A stretch of 17,941 bases of DNA. It comes from DASXRA01 sp046734315 (lineage in GTDB: Bacteria; Actinomycetota; Actinomycetes; Mycobacteriales; Jatrophihabitantaceae). The notes beneath the pieces are model-generated. The model was not told the origin of the DNA, searched no databases, and saw nothing but the letters and a program-made list of their open reading frames with translations. This document shows positions 6,646 through 14,397 of this stretch, piece by piece. Position numbers and translations under genes: made by a program. Position 1 is the stretch's first letter; every line of letters starts with the position of its first letter. The DNA lies in NCBI GenBank assembly GCA_046734315.1, contig JBKPQY010000066.1, forward strand, positions 1-17,941, in the 5' to 3' direction.

Positions 6646-7944
6646 ATGTCACGCCTGCCCCCGTCCCAAGCGGACCAACCGATCCCCCAATCGCCAGGCC
6701 GTGCCGGGCGGATGATCCGCCGGCTCGGTGTGCTCGGCATCTGTGCGACGATCGCCACCGGCGTCCTGCTCGAACTACGGCACACCTCGACGGCCTCTGC
6801 CGATCCGTCGGCTCACGACTGGTACCGGCTGCGGGTATGCGAGTCGGGCAACAACTACCGGATCAACACCGGCAACGACCACTACGGGGCATACCAGTTC
6901 GACCTGCCCACCTGGCGCAGCGTGGGCGGTCGTGGCTACCCGAACCAGGCGTCCCCTGCCGAACAGGACGCGCGCGCGCTCATGCTCTACCGGATGCGTG
7001 GCTGGCAGCCGTGGCAATGCGCGGCAATCGTGGGACTGCGTGAGGATCGCGACGCGCGATCCGGGCGGATCAGCGACATCACGGTGGCGGGTGGAGGCGG
7101 CTCGGCGTCCCCCAGCACTCGCAGTTCCCACGTGTGGCCCGGTGTCTATTACTCGCTCGGTGACAACAGCGCAGGTATCAGGCAGTGGCAGCTGCAGATG
7201 CGCGCACGGGGGGCGCCCCTGACGGGAAGCGGGCAGTTCGGCCCGCACACCCTCGCCGTGGTCAAGGCGGTGCAACAGCAGAACGGCCTGAAGGTGACCG
7301 GCCTGCTCGGCCCGAACACGTGGGCGCTCGCCTGGAACGGCCGCTACCAGCCCGGTGGCGCGGCGGTGGCACCCGCGCCGCGGCCGACCCCCAAGCCGGC
7401 GCCGCGGCCAACCTCGAAGCCGGCGCCGCGGCCGACCCCGAAGCCCGCGCCCCACCCTGCGCCGGCGAAGGTGAAGGCGCCGGCATGGACCGCCCCGCAG
7501 TACTACTCGCTCGGCGACAGCAGCGTGACGATCAAGGCATGGCAGCAGCACATGCGCACGCGTGGTGCGCCGCTGCGAGTCACCGGCCAGTTCGGCACGA
7601 ACACGCTCGCCGTGGTCAACGCCGTACAACAGCAGAACCACCTGAAGGTGACCGGACTCCTGGGGCCGATGACGTGGAAGCTGGCCTGGACAGGCAGCTA
7701 TCGCAGGCCGCCGGCCGTTCCCGCGCTGACCGGTCAGCAGTACTTCTCGTCCGGTGACACCAGCCCGGCCATCAAGGCCTGGCAGCTTCAGATGCGCTCG
7801 CGTGGTGCGCCGCTCACCGGAAGCGGGCAGTTCGGGCCGAACACGCTCGCCGTCGTCAAGCGCCTCCAGCAGGTGAACCACCTGAACGTGACGGGAGTGC
7901 TTGGCCCCGAGACTTGGAAGATGGCCTGGCTCGGCGCGTACTGA
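6646..7944 (+). CDS. Secreted Rpf-like transglycosylase with three peptidoglycan-binding domains
   Basis: Resuscitation-promoting factors are lysozyme-like enzymes that cut glycan strands and help dormant cells regrow. In this 432-aa protein a signal peptide or signal anchor lies at about residues 23-52. The Rpf domain follows at about 57-126: DWYRLRVCESGNNY holds catalytic Glu66, and Cys65 and Cys125 are the likely disulfide. Three PG_binding_1-type repeats lie at about 165-232, 285-350 and 365-430, each with a YxSxGD start, RGAPL, GQFG and a TGxLGP.TW end. A Pro/Ala/Lys linker of about 50 residues (233-282) separates repeats 1 and 2. The ATG has GGAAGGA 5 bases upstream. Repeats 1 and 3 are nearly identical around RGAPLTGSGQFGP, suggesting internal duplication. 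Its gene converges on trmI. Confidence 0.92.
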   Translation: MSRLPPSQADQPIPQSPGRAGRMIRRLGVLGICATIATGVLLELRHTSTASADPSAHDWYRLRVCESGNNYRINTGNDHYGAYQFDLPTWRSVGGRGYPNQASPAEQDARALMLYRMRGWQPWQCAAIVGLREDRDARSGRISDITVAGGGGSASPSTRSSHVWPGVYYSLGDNSAGIRQWQLQMRARGAPLTGSGQFGPHTLAVVKAVQQQNGLKVTGLLGPNTWALAWNGRYQPGGAAVAPAPRPTPKPAPRPTSKPAPRPTPKPAPHPAPAKVKAPAWTAPQYYSLGDSSVTIKAWQQHMRTRGAPLRVTGQFGTNTLAVVNAVQQQNHLKVTGLLGPMTWKLAWTGSYRRPPAVPALTGQQYFSSGDTSPAIKAWQLQMRSRGAPLTGSGQFGPNTLAVVKRLQQVNHLNVTGVLGPETWKMAWLGAY

Positions 7945-7950
7945 GTACCC

Positions 7951-7982
7951 GGCGAGCGCGGACCCTCGTTTCGCTCGTCGCC
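7951..7982. terminator. Bidirectional terminator candidate between rpf-like gene and trmI
   Basis: GGCGAGCG (7951-7958) pairs with CGCTCG-T-CGCC (7972-7982), giving a long stem with one bulged base and a 13-base loop. It lies in the 37-base gap of a convergent gene pair and overlaps the first base of the trmI stop codon. No T-tract follows on the plus side. Confidence 0.45.
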
Positions 7983-8815
7983 TACTCGGCGCCTTTCGCG
8001 GGGCGGCGCTGCCGAGGCGGTGTCGTCACGCCCGGCGCCAGGCGGCGGGCCATGACCAGGAATGCGGTGTGGCCGATCATCCGGTGCTCCGGGCGTACCG
8101 CGAGGCCGACGACGTGCCAGCCGCGCATGAGGGACTCCCACGCGGCCGGCTCCGTGTAGCCGCCGTGCTCGCGTAGCGCCTCGACCAGCCGCGACAGCTG
8201 GGTCGTCGTCGCTACGTAGCCGAGCAGCACACCCCCGGGGCGCAGCGCGTCCGACACCTGCGGCAGCACCTCCCAGGGCGAGAGCATGTCGAGGACCACC
8301 CGGTCGGCAACCTCCCTGGCCGGGTGGCCGGCGACGTCGGCCACCCGCAGGGTCCAGTTCTGCGGACGGCAGGCGTAGAACGTCTCGACGTTGCGGGCGG
8401 CCACCTCGGCATGGTCGGCGCGGCTCTCGTACGAGATGACCCGCCCCGACGGACCGACCGCGCGCAGCAGGGAACAGGTGAGTGCGCCAGACCCTGCGCC
8501 CGCCTCGAGCACAACGGCGCCCGGGTGGATGTCGCCCAAGGTAACGATGTGGGCGGCGTCCTTCGGGTAGACGACGGCCGCACCCCGCGGCATCGACAGC
8601 ACGAAGTCTGTGAGTAGCGGCCGCATCGCGAGGTACGGCGTACCGGACGTCGAGGTGACGACGCTGCCTTCAGGCGCACCGATCAGTGCGTCGTGCTCGA
8701 TCGCGCCGCGATGGGTGTGAAACAGCTTGCCGGCTTCGAGGGTGACGGTGTGCTGCCGGCCTTTCGGGTCGGTGAGCTGCACGCGCTCGCCGCCCGAGAA
8801 AGGCTTCGACGTCAC
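7982..8815 (-). CDS. trmI: tRNA (adenine-58-N1)-methyltransferase TrmI
   Basis: TrmI methylates N1 of A58 in the T-loop of tRNAs using S-adenosylmethionine. The 277-aa length is typical. The N-terminal part has the GGERVQLTDPKGR beta domain. The SAM-binding motif is VLEAGAGSGALT (residues 102-113), and LDMLSPWE (175-182) is the family catalytic/tRNA-site motif. The GTG start at 8815 shares 4 bases (GTGA) with the stop of the upstream M50 protease gene, so translation is probably coupled. trmI near arc and a RecB-like gene is a known actinobacterial neighbourhood, for example Rv2118c and Rv2119 in M. tuberculosis. Confidence 0.95.
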   Translation of the reverse strand: MTSKPFSGGERVQLTDPKGRQHTVTLEAGKLFHTHRGAIEHDALIGAPEGSVVTSTSGTPYLAMRPLLTDFVLSMPRGAAVVYPKDAAHIVTLGDIHPGAVVLEAGAGSGALTCSLLRAVGPSGRVISYESRADHAEVAARNVETFYACRPQNWTLRVADVAGHPAREVADRVVLDMLSPWEVLPQVSDALRPGGVLLGYVATTTQLSRLVEALREHGGYTEPAAWESLMRGWHVVGLAVRPEHRMIGHTAFLVMARRLAPGVTTPPRQRRPAKGAE

Positions 8816-9954
8816 GCGGCCGGCCCGGTGAGCTGGGCGACGAGGTCCTTCGAGGAGAGCACGCCCGCGAACGAGCCGTCCGGGTGCAGCACCAGATACT
8901 CGTTGGCAGGCGTGGTGCGAAGTGCGGTGAGCAGGTCGTCACCGGCGAGGTCGACACCTAGCACCATCCCTCGCTCCAGAGGCCGGGCCATCTCGGCGAC
9001 GCGAACCCACGGCCGCTGCTCGAGCGGCACCGCCGCAATGCGCACCTCGTCGACGATCGCCTGTGGGCGGTCGCCGGAGTCGACGACGACCAAGCCGCCG
9101 ACGCGTGCCTCTCCGGCGCGGCGGATCGCCTCGGAAACGGGCAGGTCAGGGTGCACGAGCAGTCCGGGGCGTAGCAGCCGGCGTACGGAAAGCTGCGGCA
9201 GCCGCTGCTCCAGCTCGGCGACGCGCAGCGACTGTGTGGCACCGATCCAGATGAACGCGCCGAGCAGCAGCCCGAACAGGCCGGTGCCGATACTCCAGTT
9301 GAAGCCGCCGATGTCGAGCAGCAGCGCCGAGCCCGCGACCAGAACGGCCAGCACGCGTCCCGTCCACGCGGCCACCCGCGTACCGGTCAGCCGTGAGCGA
9401 GTGGCGCCCCACACACCTGCGCGCAGCGCCCGTCCGCCGTCGAGCGGCAGCCCGGGCAGCAGATTGAAGAGGGCGACCACGAGGTTGCTCCATACCAGCA
9501 GGGCCAGCAGGACCGAGAGCACCGAGGCGCCGGGCACGAACCCGTGCCCGAGCCAGGCGAGGCCGGCCAGCGCCAGCGACGCCAAGGGCCCGGCGAGCGC
9601 GATGAGAACCTCGTCACGAGGACGCCGGATTTCACCCTCGATCTCAGACACGCCACCGAGCAGGAAGATCACGACACGGTTGACGGGCTGGCCCAGCACG
9701 AGGCTGATCGCCGTGTGGCCCAGCTCGTGAGCGAGCACACACAGCGCGAGCAACACGGCGAAGACGAACGCGTACAGATACGCCATCGGGCGGCTGAGGC
9801 CGTCGACCAACTCATAGATGATGCCGTTGTAGGTGATCGTGATCAGCGTCGCGATAAGTACCCAGGACGGGGCGAAATACAGCGGAACGCCACGGAAGCT
9901 CCCCACCGGTAGCAGCCTGTCACCGGTGGGGCGGGGCGGACGGTTCATGCTCAT
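8812..9954 (-). CDS. M50 site-2-type intramembrane metalloprotease with CBS domains
   Basis: This 380-aa membrane protease should cut substrates inside the membrane. The zinc site HELGH is at residues 76-80 in a hydrophobic helix, and the second motif NLLPGLPLDGGR is at 164-175 with Asp172 as the third zinc ligand. About five to six hydrophobic segments lie between residues 28 and 240. The C-terminal third (about 255-380) is soluble and looks like a pair of CBS domains, as in the Rip3-like/SpoIVFB-like branch, which may sense adenine nucleotides. The ATG at 9954 is chosen; an ATG two codons later is possible. It is divergent from the signal peptidase gene and overlaps trmI by 4 bases. Confidence 0.92.
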   Translation of the reverse strand: MSMNRPPRPTGDRLLPVGSFRGVPLYFAPSWVLIATLITITYNGIIYELVDGLSRPMAYLYAFVFAVLLALCVLAHELGHTAISLVLGQPVNRVVIFLLGGVSEIEGEIRRPRDEVLIALAGPLASLALAGLAWLGHGFVPGASVLSVLLALLVWSNLVVALFNLLPGLPLDGGRALRAGVWGATRSRLTGTRVAAWTGRVLAVLVAGSALLLDIGGFNWSIGTGLFGLLLGAFIWIGATQSLRVAELEQRLPQLSVRRLLRPGLLVHPDLPVSEAIRRAGEARVGGLVVVDSGDRPQAIVDEVRIAAVPLEQRPWVRVAEMARPLERGMVLGVDLAGDDLLTALRTTPANEYLVLHPDGSFAGVLSSKDLVAQLTGPAA

Positions 9955-10004
9955 TGCCAGCGATGCTACGGCGCCTCATCGTGAGTCGGGTTAGCGTACG
10001 GAGC
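9955..10004. promoter_or_regulatory. Short divergent region between M50 protease and signal peptidase
   Basis: Only 50 bases separate the M50 ATG from the chosen lepB GTG, so the promoters must overlap. Possible -10 boxes are TAGCAT on minus, 9 bases before the M50 ATG, and TAGCGT on plus, 7 bases before the GTG at 10005. The latter spacing would make the signal peptidase mRNA leaderless. No firm -35 boxes are seen. Confidence 0.3.
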
Positions 10005-10772
10005 GTGAGCGACAGCGACGATCTACAGAGCCGCATCGAGGCTCAGATCGCCGCTAACCGGCGCAGCCGCCGCCACGCCCACGCGCGGCGGCCTGCGACA
10101 CCTGCCGAGAGAGCGCGGCCGTCGCCCGGACGGGCGCCCCAGCCGGCGTCGCCGCTGGACGAGACCCAGATCATCGAGGCCATCCCGCCCGACGAGAAGG
10201 GCGAGATCTCGCCGCCGCCTCGCCGGCGCCCGCGGCGACAATTCGCGTTCCCCATCCGACTGTTCGTGCTGCTCGCCGTGACGGCGCTGCTCGCGGTGGG
10301 GCTGCGCGCATTCGTCGTCGAGCCGTTCTGGATTCCGTCCGAGTCGATGGAACCGACGCTGCACGGCTGCGCGGGCTGCGACAACGACCGGCTTCTCGTC
10401 GACCGGCTCTCCTACCACCTGCACGCGGTGCACCGCGGCGACATTGTCGTGTTCCACCGCCCGCCCGGCGTAGACGCCACGGAGAAGGTGCTGATCAAGC
10501 GGGTCATCGGCCTGCCCGGCGAGACGGTGAGCGGCCACGACGCGAAGGTGTGGATCGGCTCGCGATCACTCGAGGAGTCCTACGTCAATCGCGCGTGTCA
10601 CGGCACAGCTGATTTCAGCCCTGTGACGGTGCCCTCGGGTCGCTATTTCGTGATGGGCGACAACCGATGTGATTCGACCGACAGCCGGGTCTTCGGCGCG
10701 ATTCCCGGGTCGTCGATCATCGGCCGGGCGTTCCTGATCATCTGGCCGCTCAGCCGGATCCAATGGCTCTGA
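10005..10772 (+). CDS. lepB: Signal peptidase I
   Basis: This enzyme cleaves signal peptides of exported proteins at the outer face of the membrane. It is 255 aa from the GTG at 10005. It has a long, Arg/Pro-rich cytoplasmic N-terminus (1-80), one membrane helix (about 82-103) and the S26 motifs: PSESMEPTL with nucleophile Ser114, KVLIKRVIGLPG with general-base Lys165, and GDNRCDSTDSR at 218-228. HGCAGCDNDR (120-129) carries a CxxC pair seen in actinobacterial members. A GTG at 9981 and a TTG at 9954 are in frame and would lengthen the basic N-terminus. The GTG at 10005 starts MSDSDDLQSR and fits a leaderless start. The RecB-like gene follows after 50 bases. Confidence 0.93.
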   Translation: MSDSDDLQSRIEAQIAANRRSRRHAHARRPATPAERARPSPGRAPQPASPLDETQIIEAIPPDEKGEISPPPRRRPRRQFAFPIRLFVLLAVTALLAVGLRAFVVEPFWIPSESMEPTLHGCAGCDNDRLLVDRLSYHLHAVHRGDIVVFHRPPGVDATEKVLIKRVIGLPGETVSGHDAKVWIGSRSLEESYVNRACHGTADFSPVTVPSGRYFVMGDNRCDSTDSRVFGAIPGSSIIGRAFLIIWPLSRIQWL

Positions 10773-10822
10773 CGCTCGCGCCTGCGCGAAATTGTCAGAG
10801 AGCAGTTCTAGTGTCTCGGAGC

Positions 10823-11707
10823 ATGACGGAGACGATGGCGGTGGCGGCATTGCCCGATGCGGTGATCGGCTCGCTGTCGCCGTCGCGTGCGTCGGACTTC
10901 AAGACCTGCCCGTTGTTGTACCGGTTCCGCACCATCGACCGGCTGCCCGAGGCGCCGTCGCGCGCGGCGGTAAGGGGCACGGTGGTGCACACGGTGCTGG
11001 AGCGCTTGTTCGACCTGCCTTCGGCGCAGCGCACCGTCCGCGCCGCGCAGCAGCTCGTCGAGCCGGCGTGGCGTGCCCTGTTGGCCGAGGAGCCCGAGCT
11101 TGCCGCCCTGTTCGCGGACGAGGCCGACCTGACCGCCTGGCTCGACTCGGCGAGTGAGCTCGTCGAGGGCTACTTCGCGATCGAGGACCCGTCCCGGTTG
11201 GAGCCGGCTGCGCGCGAAGAACTTGTCGAGGCGGTGATCGACGGGCTGCGGCTGCGCGGCTACGTCGACCGCCTCGACGTCTCGTCGTCCGGCGACGTGC
11301 GAGTTGTCGACTACAAGACGGGCACGATCCCTCGCGAGGCGTTCGAGGCCAAGGCCTTGTTCCAGATGAAGTTCTACGCGCTAGTGCTGTGGCGCACCCG
11401 CGGCGTCGTGCCGCGGCAGTTGAAGCTGATCTACCTGTCCGATCGCGACACGCTCACCTACATGCCGGAGCAGGACGAACTCGTCCGCTTCGAGCGCACC
11501 CTGAAGGCGATCTGGGTGGCCATCGCGCGGGCTGCCGAGGCGCGCGACTTCCGTCCGAGTCCGAGCCGGCTGTGCGACTGGTGCGATCACCAGGTCCGCT
11601 GCCCCGCCTTCGGTGGGACACCGCCACCGTTCCCGGCCGACGCGCTGAGCCGCATCGACCGAGATCGGCGGGATCCCTCCGAGCCCGCGATCCAGCCCGA
11701 ACTCTGA
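10823..11707 (+). CDS. RecB/Cas4-like PD-(D/E)XK nuclease with probable 4Fe-4S cluster
   Basis: This 294-aa protein of the RecB/AddB exonuclease-like family probably acts on DNA ends in repair. The nuclease motifs are LSPSRASDFKTCP near the N-terminus, RGTVVHTVLE with His56, GYVDRLD with Asp149, and VVDYKTG with Asp163 and Lys165. The four cysteines Cys29, Cys251, Cys254 and Cys260 (LCDWCDHQVRC) match the split Fe-S cluster ligands of AddB and Cas4. No CRISPR repeats or other cas genes are present, so this is the stand-alone housekeeping form, like Rv2119. The ATG at 10823 is chosen; a GTG at 10811 and ATGs at 10763 and 10835 are in frame, and none has an ideal ribosome-binding site. Confidence 0.9.
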   Translation: MTETMAVAALPDAVIGSLSPSRASDFKTCPLLYRFRTIDRLPEAPSRAAVRGTVVHTVLERLFDLPSAQRTVRAAQQLVEPAWRALLAEEPELAALFADEADLTAWLDSASELVEGYFAIEDPSRLEPAAREELVEAVIDGLRLRGYVDRLDVSSSGDVRVVDYKTGTIPREAFEAKALFQMKFYALVLWRTRGVVPRQLKLIYLSDRDTLTYMPEQDELVRFERTLKAIWVAIARAAEARDFRPSPSRLCDWCDHQVRCPAFGGTPPPFPADALSRIDRDRRDPSEPAIQPEL

Positions 11708-11790
11708 CGGGCCGAGCGCAGAGACAAGCAAGACGGTGCCATTCGGCTTGAGAGTGCGCCGCATGGCAGCGTGATCGAGAGGCACCAACC
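11708..11790 (-). pseudogene. Probable fragment of a SAM-dependent methyltransferase
   Basis: On the minus strand this short gap reads LDHAAMRRTLKPNGTVLLVS, which closely resembles the late part of class I methyltransferases, where a conserved LKPGGxLLLV strand follows the SAM site. No start, SAM motif I or C-terminal end is present, and the frame runs straight into the antisense of the RecB-like gene on one side. It is best seen as a degraded remnant, although a chance resemblance over about 20 residues is possible. Confidence 0.35.
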
Positions 11791-11817
11791 GGCGGATATG
11801 AGGCGCACACTGCACAC

Positions 11818-12471
11818 ATGGCGACGGGTGATGCGTCCGCAGAGATGCCTGCCGCGATCGACGCGCTGGCGACCGAGATCGGGGGCATGCGGGCCACGGT
11901 GCGGGGCATGCGGGCCACGGTGCGAGGCATGCACGCCGAATTGCGGCAATATCCGCGCGAGACCAGTGAGTACCGCGCCGCGGTGCACGAGATCGCTGGT
12001 GCGACGCTAGAGCTGATCGACGCGCAGGACCGGCTAGGTGAGATGTGGCTCGCACACCGGCGGCAGGCGGCGGCAGAGCTACTGCAGCGCGACCGAACGC
12101 GCACGCGGCGCCAGCTGTGGTTGCTCACCGAGGCGGTCACGCTCGTCGGCGTGCTGATCGTGCTGCTCGCGGCGACGGGCGCCGTCGACACGTCGAAGCT
12201 TGCGATCGGCGTGCCGCTGCTGCTCGCCAGCGCGTTGATGGCTACCTCGATGCGACCGTCGACGGCGCGCGATGCAGGACGGCACGCCTTGGACTTGCGC
12301 AAGGCGGTCGCCGTGGCGGTGCTGGCCGTGCTCGCGCTTCTCGGCGCCCTGGTATGGCCCCCGCTTGGCTATGCGTGCGTGCTTGCCCTCGCGGTCGCCG
12401 CCGTGCCGATTCTTGCCGCCTTGCAGACGCGGCAGCGGCGCTCGGTAGAGGGCGGTGCACGACGTGGATGA
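11818..12471 (+). CDS. Hypothetical membrane protein with coiled coil, 217 aa
   Basis: I do not recognise a family. Residues about 10-95 are helical and probably coiled coil, including an exact heptad duplication (GMRATVR twice, residues 23-36). Four hydrophobic segments follow at about 100-120, 126-145, 163-182 and 184-203, and the tail is basic. The layout, a cytoplasmic helical arm on two membrane hairpins, suggests a scaffold or partner-binding role, but that is inference. The ATG at 11818 lacks a close ribosome-binding site. Its end overlaps the start of the next gene by 17 bases, so the two are probably made together. Confidence 0.75.
   Translation: MATGDASAEMPAAIDALATEIGGMRATVRGMRATVRGMHAELRQYPRETSEYRAAVHEIAGATLELIDAQDRLGEMWLAHRRQAAAELLQRDRTRTRRQLWLLTEAVTLVGVLIVLLAATGAVDTSKLAIGVPLLLASALMATSMRPSTARDAGRHALDLRKAVAVAVLAVLALLGALVWPPLGYACVLALAVAAVPILAALQTRQRRSVEGGARRG
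11884..11932 (+). repeat. 21-bp tandem repeat inside the membrane-protein gene
   Basis: Two full 21-base copies begin at 11884 and 11905, differing only at the last base, followed by a 7-base partial copy from 11926 (GGCATGC). They encode GMRATVR twice and then GM. A 7-residue period fits heptad expansion in a coiled coil. Confidence 0.8.
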
Positions 12472-13294
12472 GACGGCGAGGACCGGTGACCCGCAACGGA
12501 CGCACGATTTCGCGGCGCAGCTCAACGCCGTCCGTGCGGACATCGGCGAATTGCTACGCGCGGTGCGACTCATGGGCCAGCAGGTGAACTGGCTGATGGA
12601 CAACGCCTTGATCACTGCTGAGGCGCCGATCAGCGACCTCGACGAGGACATCGACGAAGCGACGGTGGCGCTGGCCGCGACGGTCGAGCGCGGTGAGGAG
12701 TTCCGGAGTCAGCTGCTGGACGGCATCACCCGCAACGACTTGCGGCGGGAGGTCGAACGGCACGCGGATTGGCAGCGCCGCCTCGACGACCAGTACGCCG
12801 CGCTCGTCGCGCTGAGCGCGGCGGTTGTGTCAGACGACGAGCAGATGGCACTGCGCGCCGCGGAGGAGTTTCCCGCGGCCGCGCGGGCCCTGCGCGATCT
12901 GGCGAGGGAGGGCCCGCGGCTGGAGGCGGCCGCCCGCAACGCCACGCAGCGCCTCGAGGCCGACGACGATATACGCAGTGCGCACAGCCCGGACATCGAC
13001 GCCGTCGGGACGGCCTGGCAAGAGTTGTACCGCCGGCTGCGGGCCGTTGTCGACGAGGGCGTCGCGAAGCGTTCGCTGTTCCCCGCGTGGTTCCGCAACA
13101 GCCTGGGACTCGCCCCGTCGCCGGATCAGCCGACGCTGTGGTTCGAGCTGGCCACTGAGGTCCGCGCCTACCGGATCACGTATGGCGTCGTCGCCGACGA
13201 CTCGGTACTCGGCGCGCCGCCTGCTGCCGACTCGTCCAGGCGACGCGTCGCATGGTATCGGCGGCTTTCCGAGGGGTTGGCTCGCCTCAGCTGA
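12455..13294 (+). CDS. Hypothetical helical protein, 279 aa
   Basis: No membrane segment is seen. Most of the protein (about 15-190) is predicted helical and acidic, like a coiled-coil partner. The last 65 residues differ: LFPAWFRNSLGL is followed by LWFELATEVRAYRITYGV and then SSRRRVAWYRRL. The AYRxxYGV pattern with a downstream R..W resembles a segment I associate with long actinobacterial MobF/TraA-type relaxases, but no relaxase catalytic domain is present. The GTG at 12455 overlaps the previous gene by 17 bases; a GTG at 12464 is an alternative. Its stop overlaps the convergent phosphodiesterase gene by 8 bases. Function is unknown; co-expression with the upstream membrane protein suggests a two-protein complex. 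Confidence 0.75.
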   Translation: MHDVDETARTGDPQRTHDFAAQLNAVRADIGELLRAVRLMGQQVNWLMDNALITAEAPISDLDEDIDEATVALAATVERGEEFRSQLLDGITRNDLRREVERHADWQRRLDDQYAALVALSAAVVSDDEQMALRAAEEFPAAARALRDLAREGPRLEAAARNATQRLEADDDIRSAHSPDIDAVGTAWQELYRRLRAVVDEGVAKRSLFPAWFRNSLGLAPSPDQPTLWFELATEVRAYRITYGVVADDSVLGAPPAADSSRRRVAWYRRLSEGLARLS

Positions 13295-14390
13295 TGATAA
13301 TCAGTGGGATCGCCGTCTCGGCCGGCGTCATCGAGCCGTGGTACGCGACGAGCTTGCCGGCGAGTTCCGGCTCATGCTTGGTGGCCAGCACCGCGTAGTC
13401 GCCGCGGCACACCGCGACGACGTCGCCGATCCGCGCCAGATGTTGCTCGGGGACGGCGCCGAACCAGCCGGCGGCGACCGCCTCGTCGCGGCTGACCACG
13501 TCCGCGGCGTCGCCGAGCACCGCGCGCCACGCCGCGATCACGTCCTCGCGGGCGCCGCGGCGGGTGTGCAGATAGCGCACCCGCGCCTCGCCGGCCACGA
13601 TGCGCACACCGCGCCGCAGCCGCCGGTCGGTGTCGGCGTCGACACGGTGGTCGGCCGGCACGTTCAGCCCGCCGTGGTCGGCGGTGACGAGCAGCGCCGC
13701 GTCGGCGGGCAGGCCGTCGACGAGCCGCGCGAGCAGCCGGCCCACCTCGGCCACCGCCTCCTGCCACGGCGGTGAGTCGATGCCGGCAAGGTGTGCCGTC
13801 GTGTCCACAGCCGCGTGGTAGCCGTACACGAGGCGCGCCGGGCCGGACAGTTCTGCGAGCATTGCCTCGGCCAGCGCATCGTCGTCGGCAGCGCCGACGT
13901 ACCGTGCGCCCCGGTAGGCGGCGATGGTGAGGCCGCTGCGTGCGAAGTCCGGCCGGGAGACGACGGTCGTCGCGATGCCTGCCGCTGCCGCCATCTCGAA
14001 CTGCGTCGGGATCGGCTGCCATACGGCCGGGTCAGGGTCGGCGCGCCAGTCGATATGAGTGAGCACCCGCCGGGTACCCGGCACGTTCACCCGGAACCCG
14101 ACGATGCCGTGCGCGCCGGGTAGGGCGCCGGTGCCCAGCGACACCAGGCTGGTCGGTGTCGTGGACGGGAAGCAGGTGGCGATCTCACGCAACTCACCGA
14201 GCCGGCCGGTGTGGACGTCGGCGAGCATCGGCGCCACCCGGGCGGCGCTGGCCAACAAGTGGTAGCCCAGCCCGTCGACGAGCAGCACCCCGATGCGCCG
14301 GACATCGGGCAGCGCGAGCGGCTCGACATCGCCCGGAACGCCCAACGTGGCGAGCGCACTCGGCAGCACATCGGCAATCGTGGTGATCAT
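13287..14390 (-). CDS. Alkaline-phosphatase-superfamily phosphodiesterase/nucleotide pyrophosphatase
   Basis: This 367-aa protein has the two-metal phosphoesterase fold. Visible ligands are Asp39 in LLVDGLGYHLL, the Thr nucleophile in CFPSTTPTS (Thr77 or Thr78), Asp196 and His200 in HAAVDTTAH, Asp238-His239 in TADHGG, and His351 in YHGSMTP. It should hydrolyse phosphodiesters or phosphomonoesters of a small substrate; which one cannot be told. No signal peptide is seen, so it is probably cytoplasmic. The ATG at 14390 lies 7 bases after the HAD stop, which points to an operon and coupled translation. The frame extends further upstream without a better start. Confidence 0.88.
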   Translation of the reverse strand: MITTIADVLPSALATLGVPGDVEPLALPDVRRIGVLLVDGLGYHLLASAARVAPMLADVHTGRLGELREIATCFPSTTPTSLVSLGTGALPGAHGIVGFRVNVPGTRRVLTHIDWRADPDPAVWQPIPTQFEMAAAAGIATTVVSRPDFARSGLTIAAYRGARYVGAADDDALAEAMLAELSGPARLVYGYHAAVDTTAHLAGIDSPPWQEAVAEVGRLLARLVDGLPADAALLVTADHGGLNVPADHRVDADTDRRLRRGVRIVAGEARVRYLHTRRGAREDVIAAWRAVLGDAADVVSRDEAVAAGWFGAVPEQHLARIGDVVAVCRGDYAVLATKHEPELAGKLVAYHGSMTPAETAIPLIIIS

Positions 14391-14397
14391 CGGTGCG

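Noticed and set aside
6101..6715. Plus-strand open frame through the repeat array
   Set aside because: Its protein is the repeat translated three times, and no start signal or family is seen.
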